Below, piece after piece: positions 53,749-61,675 of a stretch of 64,000 nucleotides of DNA (position 1 is its first letter; every line of letters starts with the position of its first letter). The notes beneath the pieces were generated by a model. It did not search any database, had not been told where the DNA came from, and worked only from the letters and a program-made list of their open reading frames with translations. The DNA lies in the NCBI RefSeq assembly GCF_965229915.1, contig NZ_CBDDJZ010000001.1, positions 4,402,001 to 4,466,000 of the forward strand, in the 5' to 3' direction. The stretch comes from Marinoscillum sp965229915 (GTDB lineage: Bacteria; Bacteroidota; Bacteroidia; Cytophagales; Cyclobacteriaceae). The position numbers and the translations under genes were made by a program.

Positions 53749-55206
53749 ATGATGAAACCACAATTTAAAAACTCACTATCCAAGCTTTGGAGCTCATTGC
53801 TGGCTTTTACACTTATTGCCATTGGTTGGTCTTGTGAGGACAACTCACCAGAAAATGACTTGCTCGATGCTCAGAAGGAGATCAAAGTAGTCGATGTTAC
53901 CACTCATGATGGACGCCCTTTTTCCACCCAGCCTAATTCAAGTGATGCACGCTTCACTGCCGGTCCGGGTGGTGGTGTAATGATGCAAGGATTTTATTGG
54001 GATGTGCCTGCCGGAGGTACCTGGTGGGAAGTAGTTGAGTCCAAAACCGATGATTGGTCCAGTGCTGGAATTGGCGCAATCTGGCTACCGCCGGCCTCTA
54101 AAGCACAGAATGGCCCTTATTCCATGGGTTATGACCCCACAGATTACTATGATTTTGGGGATTACAACCAAAATGGAACAGTAGAAACCCGCTTTGGGTC
54201 AAGATCAGAGTTGGAGGACCTCATTGCAGCAGCTCATAGTGAAAACATGGAAGTCTATGCGGATATTGTACTGAATCATAACAGTGGAGGAGCTTTGGAA
54301 GCCAATCAATATACAGGCACTAACACCTACACCGATTATAGTGGTGTGGCTTCTGGCAAATTTCCGAGAACTCAGCACGATTTCCACCCCAACTGGGTGC
54401 ACGGCAATGACGAAGGCGTTTTTGGAGGCTTTGCAGATTTATGCCATGAAGTGCCACACGTTCAGGATTGGCTGTGGGGACGATCTGATGCGGTTGGTAA
54501 ATACTATAAAAATGTAATGGGCTTTGATGGCTGGAGGTTCGATTATGTAAAAGGATTTGGTCCTTGGGTGATCAATAGCTGGAACAGCAACATTGGCGGC
54601 TTCTCTGTGGGAGAGCTGTGGGATGCTAACGTGGACTATCTGAACTGGTGGGCCAATGCAGCCAATAGTTCAGTATTTGATTTTGCCGCTTATTACAAGA
54701 TGAACGACGCCTTTGATGGAGGCAATCTCAATGTCCTAAATGATGACATGATGTGGAAACGCAACTCCTACAGGGCTGTGACTTTCGTGACCAATCATGA
54801 TACGGATGAAATATGGAACAAAACCCTGGCGTATGCTTACATTCTCACGCATGAAGGGTATCCATGCATATTTTATCAAGACTATGAGGCTTGGTTGGAT
54901 AAGAACAAGTTGAATAACCTTATCTGGATTCATAATAACAAGGCCACTGGGAACACCAGCATCCTTTACACGGATAACGATGAGTACATTGCGCGCAGAA
55001 ATGGATATGGCGGTAACCCAGGACTGATTGTTTACCTAAACAACTCCAGCAGCTGGGTAGAAAGATGGGTGCCAACCAACTGGAATAGCACACAGATCAA
55101 AGATTTTACGGGTAACTCTGGCTGGTATCCTACCACACAGAGTGGCGGATGGGTGAAGATCCAATGCCCGCCAAACAGCTATAGTGTTTGGTCACCGAAC
55201 ATCTAG
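53749..55206 (+). CDS. Archaeal-type GH13_7-like alpha-amylase, lipid-anchored
   Basis: The product has 485 residues. The signal ends IAIGWSC, so Cys29 is probably lipidated; the acidic EDNSPEND that follows may direct it to the cell surface. The GH13 domain, from about 75, strikingly resembles Pyrococcus/Thermococcus alpha-amylases (GH13_7) as I remember them: FYWDVPAGGTWW, IWLPPASK, YSMGYDPTDYYDFGDY, GTVETRFGS, ASGKFPRTQHDFHPN, FDFAAYYKM and AVTFVTNHDTDEIWNK. Catalytic residues are Asp265, Glu289 and Asp351. It has no CBM and no T9SS signal. It would cut long maltodextrins made by the first amylase. The gap to that gene is 57 bp and the two are probably cotranscribed. Confidence 0.92.
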   Translation: MMKPQFKNSLSKLWSSLLAFTLIAIGWSCEDNSPENDLLDAQKEIKVVDVTTHDGRPFSTQPNSSDARFTAGPGGGVMMQGFYWDVPAGGTWWEVVESKTDDWSSAGIGAIWLPPASKAQNGPYSMGYDPTDYYDFGDYNQNGTVETRFGSRSELEDLIAAAHSENMEVYADIVLNHNSGGALEANQYTGTNTYTDYSGVASGKFPRTQHDFHPNWVHGNDEGVFGGFADLCHEVPHVQDWLWGRSDAVGKYYKNVMGFDGWRFDYVKGFGPWVINSWNSNIGGFSVGELWDANVDYLNWWANAANSSVFDFAAYYKMNDAFDGGNLNVLNDDMMWKRNSYRAVTFVTNHDTDEIWNKTLAYAYILTHEGYPCIFYQDYEAWLDKNKLNNLIWIHNNKATGNTSILYTDNDEYIARRNGYGGNPGLIVYLNNSSSWVERWVPTNWNSTQIKDFTGNSGWYPTTQSGGWVKIQCPPNSYSVWSPNI

Positions 55207-55215
55207 TCTAGTCAT

Positions 55216-56115
55216 TTAAAGTTGTTCACACAGATCAGGAATCATCTTAGAAAAAGCTGCTTGCAGTTGCGCTCTAAGTTTGATTCCTGATTTATTTTCT
55301 ATGAGTCTACCGTCTATTTCATTGACAGGCGTTAGCTCTCCCATAGTGCCAGTGGCAAACACTTCATCAGCATTGTAAAACTCCACCAGGCTTAGGTTCC
55401 TTTCGTGTATTTCTAGATTCAATTTTCTGGCCAGATCAATGACTAAACCTCTGGTGATGCCATGCAGGCAGGCATCTGCAAACGGAGTGTAGAGTACACC
55501 ATTTTTGGCCATGAACAAGTTCGTATCATTGAGCTCTGCTACAAACCCTAGATGGTCAAGCTGAATCGCCGCATCTACTCCAGCAAAGTTGGCCTGGATT
55601 TTAGCCAGAATATTATTTAGCAAGTTGTTGTGATGGATTTTACTATCCAGGAATTGTGGATTGTTGCGCCGTTGGGTGCTTGTAATAACTCGAATCCCGT
55701 TTTCATTGTCATAGACCAAGGGTTTCCACTCTGCCAGCACAATGAGGCATGGTCCGGACTGGTTTAGTCTTGGATCCATGCCTGAAGTGACTTTTTCGCC
55801 ACGGGTGAGTGTGAGGCGAATGTGGGTATCATGGGTCATTTCATTTGCCAGCAAGGTCTCTTTAATTGCCTTCTTGATGAATGACCGCTCTGGAACGGTA
55901 GTAAACGCTAGCGCCTTAGCTGATTCATAGAGTCGGTCAAGGTGATGGTCCAAACAGAATAGTCCTTCCTTGTATCTGCGCAATCCCTCCCATACTGCAT
56001 CGCCGCCTTGTACTGACGAGTCAAAAACCGATACCTTGGCATCTTTTCTGGGCACCAGACCATTACCTACCCATACATGGATACGTTCATTTTTAGGATT
56101 AAATTCTTGGAGCAT
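55216..56115 (-). CDS. Class IV PLP-dependent aminotransferase
   Basis: The product has 299 residues, the normal length of BCAT/DAAT-type enzymes. The PLP lysine is in LDSKIHHNNLLNN, and the family pattern VFDSSVQGGDAVWEGLR, ELNDTNLFM and FATGTMGELTPV is complete. The members include branched-chain, D-amino acid and aminodeoxychorismate lyases; the exact substrate cannot be read. A 175-bp gap separates it from the PstS-like gene, and a convergent gene, the amylase, lies 9 bp from its 3' end. Confidence 0.9.
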   Translation of the reverse strand: MLQEFNPKNERIHVWVGNGLVPRKDAKVSVFDSSVQGGDAVWEGLRRYKEGLFCLDHHLDRLYESAKALAFTTVPERSFIKKAIKETLLANEMTHDTHIRLTLTRGEKVTSGMDPRLNQSGPCLIVLAEWKPLVYDNENGIRVITSTQRRNNPQFLDSKIHHNNLLNNILAKIQANFAGVDAAIQLDHLGFVAELNDTNLFMAKNGVLYTPFADACLHGITRGLVIDLARKLNLEIHERNLSLVEFYNADEVFATGTMGELTPVNEIDGRLIENKSGIKLRAQLQAAFSKMIPDLCEQL

Positions 56116-56290
56116 TAGGATTCTGTTTTGGAAACAAACTGAAAATTATGAGAAATTCAATACATCTCCGCAAATTGCTGATCTTCTTTGCCCTGCACTG
56201 TTCCTTAAATTGCATTTAATAGCTTATTGGCAATTGCAGTTCGGTATTGAAAACACGATCACCTAGACCCCATTTTAGAGCCTGATATGC

Positions 56291-57112
56291 TTAATGATTC
56301 GCAATCAGTCCATAAGACTCGATGATTGTTTGCGCTTCAGTTGTCTCCAGATAATGAATGAATTGGTTTACAGCTTCATTGTTAGAGTTTCTATAGTATA
56401 CTCTTAGTCCTCGTTTCAATGGATAAGAATTGTTTTGAAGGTTCCTTTTGGTGGGAGAACGATATCCGTTAGAATCTTCAGTGGCCAGCTTCAGTTCGTG
56501 TACACCCTGGGTGAAGTAAGCAAAACCAATGAAGCCTATCGCGTTGATATTGCCCTGGACTCGGTTCAAGATATCTTTGTTTTCGTCAGACACCACTGCT
56601 GTGCTGGATAGCTTTTCTATGGCAAAATGATCTGTAAAGAATCGTTGTGTACCGGAGTTTTCATCTCGGGTGATTGGGATGATGTTTCCGGGATTACCAC
56701 CAAGTTGCCCCCAATCGTATATGGAGCCCTCATAGATTCGTTCTATTTGGTCGTCGGTTAGCGAGTCCAGCGGATTGTGCTCATTCGTGATTAGAACAAT
56801 GCCGTCAAAAGCCACTGTCTTTTCCAGTATGCCATGATTTGTGCCCAGCTCCCTTTCTAAATCGAAGGCAAACGACGATAGTCCAATGTCCGCTTGATTT
56901 TCTTTGATAGCTTCTAGACCCGTTCTACTACCTCCACCTTCTATTTCCAACTGGATGTGCGGTTGGCTTTTTTCAAAATTCTCCTTAAGATCCATGAATA
57001 CAGAATGCATGGATTCACTGCCTTTTAATTTTAGTTTTTGGTTAGGTGACTTCTCGGGGTTGCAACCCCATATCGTGAGGACAAGTGCAAAAAAAGGAAG
57101 AACTGATTTCAT
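56291..57112 (-). CDS. PstS-like phosphate-binding lipoprotein
   Basis: The product has 273 residues. The signal ends LTIWGC, giving a lipid-anchored protein. The substrate-binding pattern matches PstS: GSESMHSVFMDLKENF, GGGSRTGLEAIKENQADIG, VAFDGIVLITNEHNP, GNPGNIIPITRDENSGTQ (phosphate-contact stretch) and QGNINAIGFIGFAY. It should bind phosphate or a similar anion. No pstC, pstA, pstB or phoU lies in this window, so it is an orphan here. The flanking sulfotransferase gene starts 89 bp beyond its start on the same strand, upstream. Confidence 0.88.
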   Translation of the reverse strand: MKSVLPFFALVLTIWGCNPEKSPNQKLKLKGSESMHSVFMDLKENFEKSQPHIQLEIEGGGSRTGLEAIKENQADIGLSSFAFDLERELGTNHGILEKTVAFDGIVLITNEHNPLDSLTDDQIERIYEGSIYDWGQLGGNPGNIIPITRDENSGTQRFFTDHFAIEKLSSTAVVSDENKDILNRVQGNINAIGFIGFAYFTQGVHELKLATEDSNGYRSPTKRNLQNNSYPLKRGLRVYYRNSNNEAVNQFIHYLETTEAQTIIESYGLIANH

Positions 57113-57201
57113 GGTTGGTTTTTTTCACGAAACTAGATGTCCGTACTGTTGATTGATAATTAATTGCCATTATGAAATGACTAACTATCTGTTAAGCTTA
57201 T

Positions 57202-57909
57202 TTAATCAGCTTTGATTGCTTTTTGATGTAGCTGAGAGTAATAGGGCATGGATTCTTCCAGGAGTGCTAAGCAGTGCTTTGGAAATGCCGGATTGGACGT
57301 AATCTTTTTTGAAAAACCACTGGACTGGTGGACACTGTCATACCAGTATTTGGCCCATACTCCATCCTCTGCAATGGCTCCAGGCTCCCATTGCATCATA
57401 GTCGCGGAGAATGGGATTTCCAGATTGTCAAACAACTTTTTGAGGACATTCTCTGGGTTTTTTAGCACTTCATTGGAGTCCAGCACAATGCACTTTTCCC
57501 CAAGAAACTGATAGATCTCATATTGCCGTTTCACACCAATATCGCTCATCTTAGGGTTGGGGATCACTTTGGCAAAGGAGGTGATCAGCTGCTTTGGGTC
57601 GCGTATAAGTAGCACGTTGGTATAGTCCTGAAGAAAGTTCAAATCCATATCAATCAAGTGATGTGCCATGTTTTTGATGAACAAGTGTTGATTGAGCTTT
57701 TGTGAGTCGTGAATCCACTCGAGCACCCCTTGGACAGAGGTGGGTTGACTCTGAATGATCTCCTCTTTGCCGGGATGATCTGCTCCTGTGAGCTGCAGGT
57801 AATAGGCATAAAATGGCTCATCCATCACTTTGAAAGCGCCATGATTGGCAAAAGCATACATGGTCGCGGTGGAGATATTTCTTGGAGAAGAGATGAGGTT
57901 GACAATCAT
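57202..57909 (-). CDS. Sulfotransferase family protein
   Basis: The product has 235 residues and no signal peptide. The 5'-phosphosulfate-binding loop reads LISSPRNISTATMYAF, and the 3'-phosphate motif is in LLIRDPKQLITSFAK. The C-terminal region (AKYWYDSVHQSSGF) fits the short Sulfotransfer family. It would transfer sulfate from PAPS to a hydroxyl or amine; the acceptor is not known. A class IV aminotransferase lies two genes downstream, a neighbour pair that I think recurs in other bacteria. Confidence 0.86.
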   Translation of the reverse strand: MIVNLISSPRNISTATMYAFANHGAFKVMDEPFYAYYLQLTGADHPGKEEIIQSQPTSVQGVLEWIHDSQKLNQHLFIKNMAHHLIDMDLNFLQDYTNVLLIRDPKQLITSFAKVIPNPKMSDIGVKRQYEIYQFLGEKCIVLDSNEVLKNPENVLKKLFDNLEIPFSATMMQWEPGAIAEDGVWAKYWYDSVHQSSGFSKKITSNPAFPKHCLALLEESMPYYSQLHQKAIKAD

Positions 57910-57971
57910 AACGTGCGTTTATCCGGGTAGCCAAAATAAACTAAAAGGATGAAAGTTCGTTTTTGATTCTG

Positions 57972-58802
57972 ATGATGCGTTCACTTGTACCTTTGATTTT
58001 CATGGCTTTGACTTCTAGCTGTATAGACTTTTCAATGGACCCGTCTGAAATAAACGAAGCGTTTGCAGAAGCCACCTACAAACCAGAATCAGGTATCGTA
58101 ACATTGGATTCCAATCACTTACACTATGTATATGTCGATAATGACCGTTCAGGTTTGGTCGTTTTTGTTCATGGATCACCGGGATCTTGGAGTGCCTTCA
58201 TGGACTACTTCAAGAATGATTCCTTGCTGCAATCTTTTGACATGGTTTCCGTGGATCGTCCGGGATATGGTCTTTCGGACCGTGGTAGGCCCATGTCCAG
58301 CATGGAAGCACAAGCAGCAATTATCTCTGAAGTCATCCGACATTTTGAGCATGAACGGGTCATACTGGTTGGTCATTCACTAGGAGGTCCTGTAATTGCG
58401 CGAATCGCTATGGATTACCCAGAGTTAGTAGATGGGTTAGTTATGGTGGCGCCTTCTATAGATCCCGAACAAGAAAAGTACGAATGGTACAGGAGTTGGA
58501 TAGATACTAAAGTAGGAGGGTGGTTCACCCCGACAGACTTTTGGGTGAGTAATGAGGAAATCTTACCACTAAAAGATGAGCTTCAACTCATGCTTCCACT
58601 GTGGGATCAAATAAGAGTCCCAACGATAGTGGTGCAGGGAACAAAAGATATGCTGGTACCAAAAGAAAACGCCGAGTTTGCTCATAGAATGATATCAGAC
58701 TCACTTGTAGAAGTAAGGTATTTGGAAGGAGCGAATCATTTTATACCCTGGAGTCATCCTGAAGCTATCAATCGCGCTATTGTGGATATATTCGCTAGGT
58801 GA
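57972..58802 (+). CDS. Alpha/beta hydrolase lipoprotein
   Basis: The product has 276 residues from the ATG at 57972; a TTG at 57963 adds only three residues. The signal ends LTSSC, so it is lipidated. The oxyanion segment is HGSPGSWSAF, the nucleophile is in GHSLGG, and the acid and base are in QGTKDMLVPKENA and GANHFIPW. It hydrolyses an ester or other small bond; the substrate is unknown. Its stop overlaps the next gene's GTG start by 4 bases. Confidence 0.88.
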   Translation: MMRSLVPLIFMALTSSCIDFSMDPSEINEAFAEATYKPESGIVTLDSNHLHYVYVDNDRSGLVVFVHGSPGSWSAFMDYFKNDSLLQSFDMVSVDRPGYGLSDRGRPMSSMEAQAAIISEVIRHFEHERVILVGHSLGGPVIARIAMDYPELVDGLVMVAPSIDPEQEKYEWYRSWIDTKVGGWFTPTDFWVSNEEILPLKDELQLMLPLWDQIRVPTIVVQGTKDMLVPKENAEFAHRMISDSLVEVRYLEGANHFIPWSHPEAINRAIVDIFAR

Positions 58803-59671
58803 GATGCTTATTATCCATTTTTCTTCTTTTTTGTCTATCGACAGTTTATGGTCAGAGAGTTGCTGTAAAGGATTCTGCAGGTAATCCGGTACAGTTCTGT
58901 CATGTGTGTGATAAAACGCTGGACGAGTGTACGATAACTGATGTTGAAGGGGAGTTTGATCTATCTTCGTTTATTCAAATCACCGACACTATTATCCTCA
59001 AGCATGTAGGCATGCAAATGCTCGTACTTTCTGTGGATTCTATCAGCCACGTCATAGTGATGCCTGAGAAGATAGAGCAGCTCCAAAATGTGTATGTGAC
59101 AGATATAGGACCAAAAGAGGTTTTTAAAAAAGCAATAATCAATACACATAAGCTGGCTCTTCGCACTAGCTACTATGTGAGCAAAGGTTATCAGCAGGTA
59201 GTTGAGAAAGACCTGGTCATAGACTCTCTGGTTTTTCAGGATAGTACATTGCAGCAGCGTGCTAAGGATGATGTTTACAAATTTTTAGGCCTGACACACG
59301 GAGCAACAGACCTTGATTATTTGGATGACTATTTTTATGACTTGATTGGGTTTTATTCTAATGGAATGGTAATCGAGCAGCGGATGAAAGGATTGCCTGA
59401 CCGCTTTCATTTCAAGTATTTTATCAATGACGATTTTCAAATAGAACAATTGTACTTCCAGTACGATTTTGATGTAAACAAACGCTACGATTTCTACACT
59501 GAGGTGATGGAAAAGTATTTATGGAAAGGAAACGTCCAATTTGAGATTGATCGCAAAGTCATCAGGCCGGTACAGCTTCTGCTTGAGGAACACTATGTCT
59601 ATAAACCGGAGAGTAGCAGCAAAAAAAGTAATCGGTATCAGATCAGTTTTTTACAGATGCAGCAACCATGA
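58799..59671 (+). CDS. Exported protein with carboxypeptidase-like regulatory domain, function unknown
   Basis: The product has 290 residues. The GTG start overlaps the preceding stop and leads a signal peptide ending STVYGQ. Residues 20-90 form a carboxypeptidase-regulatory-like sandwich: VAVKDSAGNPVQFCHV, ITDVEGEFDLSSF and ILKHVGMQMLVLSV. The rest (from QNVYVTDIGPKEVFKKAI) is typical of a Bacteroidota group of exported proteins without known function; two Cys in the first domain could form a disulfide. It is coupled to the hydrolase gene upstream. Confidence 0.8.
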   Translation: MRCLLSIFLLFCLSTVYGQRVAVKDSAGNPVQFCHVCDKTLDECTITDVEGEFDLSSFIQITDTIILKHVGMQMLVLSVDSISHVIVMPEKIEQLQNVYVTDIGPKEVFKKAIINTHKLALRTSYYVSKGYQQVVEKDLVIDSLVFQDSTLQQRAKDDVYKFLGLTHGATDLDYLDDYFYDLIGFYSNGMVIEQRMKGLPDRFHFKYFINDDFQIEQLYFQYDFDVNKRYDFYTEVMEKYLWKGNVQFEIDRKVIRPVQLLLEEHYVYKPESSSKKSNRYQISFLQMQQP

Positions 59672-59676
59672 GCAGA

Positions 59677-60993
59677 TTAGTAATCCACCGTTTCGATCAG
59701 TTTGCCACGGTTGTTAAAAAACCTCCAGGTTCCAGTCATCTCACCTGCCGTATAGGCTCCTTCGGCAATAATTCTGCCTTTGTCGTTGTACTCTTGCCAG
59801 GTTCCAGTCTTCTGGTCATTGAGGTATCTACCTGTCGCCTGTAGGGTGCCATCTTCAAAATAGTACTTGGCATCACCATTCAGTTGACCATTTCTGTAGG
59901 TTTCATCTGAGGCTACCGTACCATCATCGTGATACATGAATAGTTTACCATTACCTTTTGTTAGACCACCACTTTCCAGTTCTTCACCGCGTGATGTGTA
60001 GAAAGGGCTCACCTCCAGGAGAGCTCCGAGCTTCCACATTTGCTCCATCTGGAGTTGTTCATTTTCATAAAACAACCCCCAAAGACCATCTTTTTCATCC
60101 AGCACATAGCTACCGATCATCCTTGGTTTGCCAGAGTCGTGATAGTAGATCCATTGACCCTCTTTGAGCCCATTCTTGAATTTTCCTTCATAATCCAGTG
60201 CACCATTTGGTTTGAAGTATTTCCAGTGACCAGTCTTGAGGTCATTCACATAGTCACCAATGGAGTAGAGCTTCTCTGGCTCCACAAAGCTCAGCCATTT
60301 ACCAGACTTCAAGCCTAGTTTGTAGGTGCCTTCCACACTTACAGCTCCAGACTCAAAATACTCCTTATATGCTCCGTCAAGTAGGCCGTTTTTAAAACTA
60401 AACTGTTTCTTGAGTCGCTTATTTGGAAAATATTCTTTCCATGTACCGGTTTTGATTCCGATTGTGTAGTATTCCTCTGCACTAACCCGGCCAAAGGAAT
60501 AAGTATAGGTCCACTTACCGTCTGGTTTGCCCAGTTTGAATTCTTTGATGTAGTTCACATCGCCTTCAGGTGAGTATTCGATCCATGTACTGTCCTTTTT
60601 GCCAGAAGAGTAGTGCCCTTTCAAGGCCAGGGTACCATCTTCATAGAATTCCACATATGGACCGTCCAGGATATTGTTTTTATAATTAGCTTCATTGATG
60701 ATTACGCCATACTTGTCTAGTTTCCGACTCAATCCTTCGCGTTTGCTATCCTTGAAGGAGATCATCTCTCGTAAGGTGCCGTTGGGGTAGTAGTATTTCC
60801 AAACTCCTTGTTTTTGGCCATTTTCTACTTTGCCCACATAGAGTATGGTGCCGTCGGGGTATCGCGACACGTAACCACCATCTGCCATGGTATCTGCTGC
60901 GAAGAATCTCTCGTCAGCGGTTTCCAGTTCGTCTTGTGCATGAAGGCCGGAGATTACCGTTAGGCTTATGGCAAGTGTAAGTAGTTTCCTCAT
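59677..60993 (-). CDS. Exported MORN-repeat protein
   Basis: The product has 438 residues from the ATG at 60993. A signal peptide ends VISGLHAQ. More than ten MORN-like units follow, with a pattern such as GVWKYYYPNGTL, GPYVEFYEDGTL, GTWKEYFPNKRL, GHWKYFKPNGAL, GQWIYYHDSGKP and GTWRFFNNRGKL. Family labels such as 'YwqK antitoxin' attach to these repeats by homology alone and are not supported here. The start overlaps the stop of the upstream gene by 4 bases, so the two are coupled. Confidence 0.87.
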   Translation of the reverse strand: MRKLLTLAISLTVISGLHAQDELETADERFFAADTMADGGYVSRYPDGTILYVGKVENGQKQGVWKYYYPNGTLREMISFKDSKREGLSRKLDKYGVIINEANYKNNILDGPYVEFYEDGTLALKGHYSSGKKDSTWIEYSPEGDVNYIKEFKLGKPDGKWTYTYSFGRVSAEEYYTIGIKTGTWKEYFPNKRLKKQFSFKNGLLDGAYKEYFESGAVSVEGTYKLGLKSGKWLSFVEPEKLYSIGDYVNDLKTGHWKYFKPNGALDYEGKFKNGLKEGQWIYYHDSGKPRMIGSYVLDEKDGLWGLFYENEQLQMEQMWKLGALLEVSPFYTSRGEELESGGLTKGNGKLFMYHDDGTVASDETYRNGQLNGDAKYYFEDGTLQATGRYLNDQKTGTWQEYNDKGRIIAEGAYTAGEMTGTWRFFNNRGKLIETVDY

Positions 60994-61583
60994 AGTGTAT
61001 GAATGCACTTCAAAAATCGGGCAAAACTGGTCAAAGTGAATGAATAAAATTCATCCCACTTATCTACAGGGATAAAACTACTCAATTTGATGAATCCGTT
61101 AATGTCAATTTGATAGAGAATATCTGTCAATGCTAAATCCTTGATTTGAAGGTAATTACTGGATTCATAGTGATAGTCCCAGGGTTGATCGTTCACGCAG
61201 AAATAAACATCATTTTGGCTCAATAAGTTTTTAGCGATTGCTTCTTTTTGTCTTTTGAGTAGGGGTCCTTGTAGGTGCAGGGTGCAGCTATAGTGGTGGC
61301 CCCACCACAGCATATTCCTGAATGCAAAGACTTCTTTTTGAGTAAACAGGCGTGGGTAATCCAGAATGAAATAAGGAAGTCCACGGTACTGCTCACCCTT
61401 CGATATTTTTCCTGCTTTCAGGAAGGTACCTTCAGGCCACTGAAAGTCAGCTAGCTTGATTTCCTGATGAAGAGCTCGCTCGATTTCTGCCAGGTATGCT
61501 ATGATTTTTTCAGATACCTCATTTTTCAACCTTAAAAAACGATCATTCTTAAGAATTGCAAGCTCTTCATCTGTAGGTTTCAT
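60990..61583 (-). CDS. Unknown cytoplasmic protein coupled to the MORN gene
   Basis: The product has 197 residues with no signal peptide or membrane helix. I do not recognise the family. Visible features are a helical N-terminus (KNEVSEKIIAYLAEIERAL), a central AFRNMLWWGHHYSCTLHLQG and a C-terminal FIPVDKWDEFYSFTLTSFARF. Its TGA overlaps the ATG of the MORN gene (60990-60993), so translation is coupled. It looks like an intact conserved gene; its role is not evident. Confidence 0.75.
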   Translation of the reverse strand: MKPTDEELAILKNDRFLRLKNEVSEKIIAYLAEIERALHQEIKLADFQWPEGTFLKAGKISKGEQYRGLPYFILDYPRLFTQKEVFAFRNMLWWGHHYSCTLHLQGPLLKRQKEAIAKNLLSQNDVYFCVNDQPWDYHYESSNYLQIKDLALTDILYQIDINGFIKLSSFIPVDKWDEFYSFTLTSFARFLKCIHTL

Positions 61584-61675
61584 GTGTCTCGTTTTTTATT
61601 CTGATGGTCACATGTCATTCAGGTTATCATTCGCTAACCTCTTATTTAAAGGAATGTTCCTATGCTCATTTCCTG

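Noticed and set aside
59677..60993. The MORN protein as an antitoxin (YwqK-type)
   Set aside because: No toxin gene is adjacent and the label follows only from repeat homology; the protein is exported.
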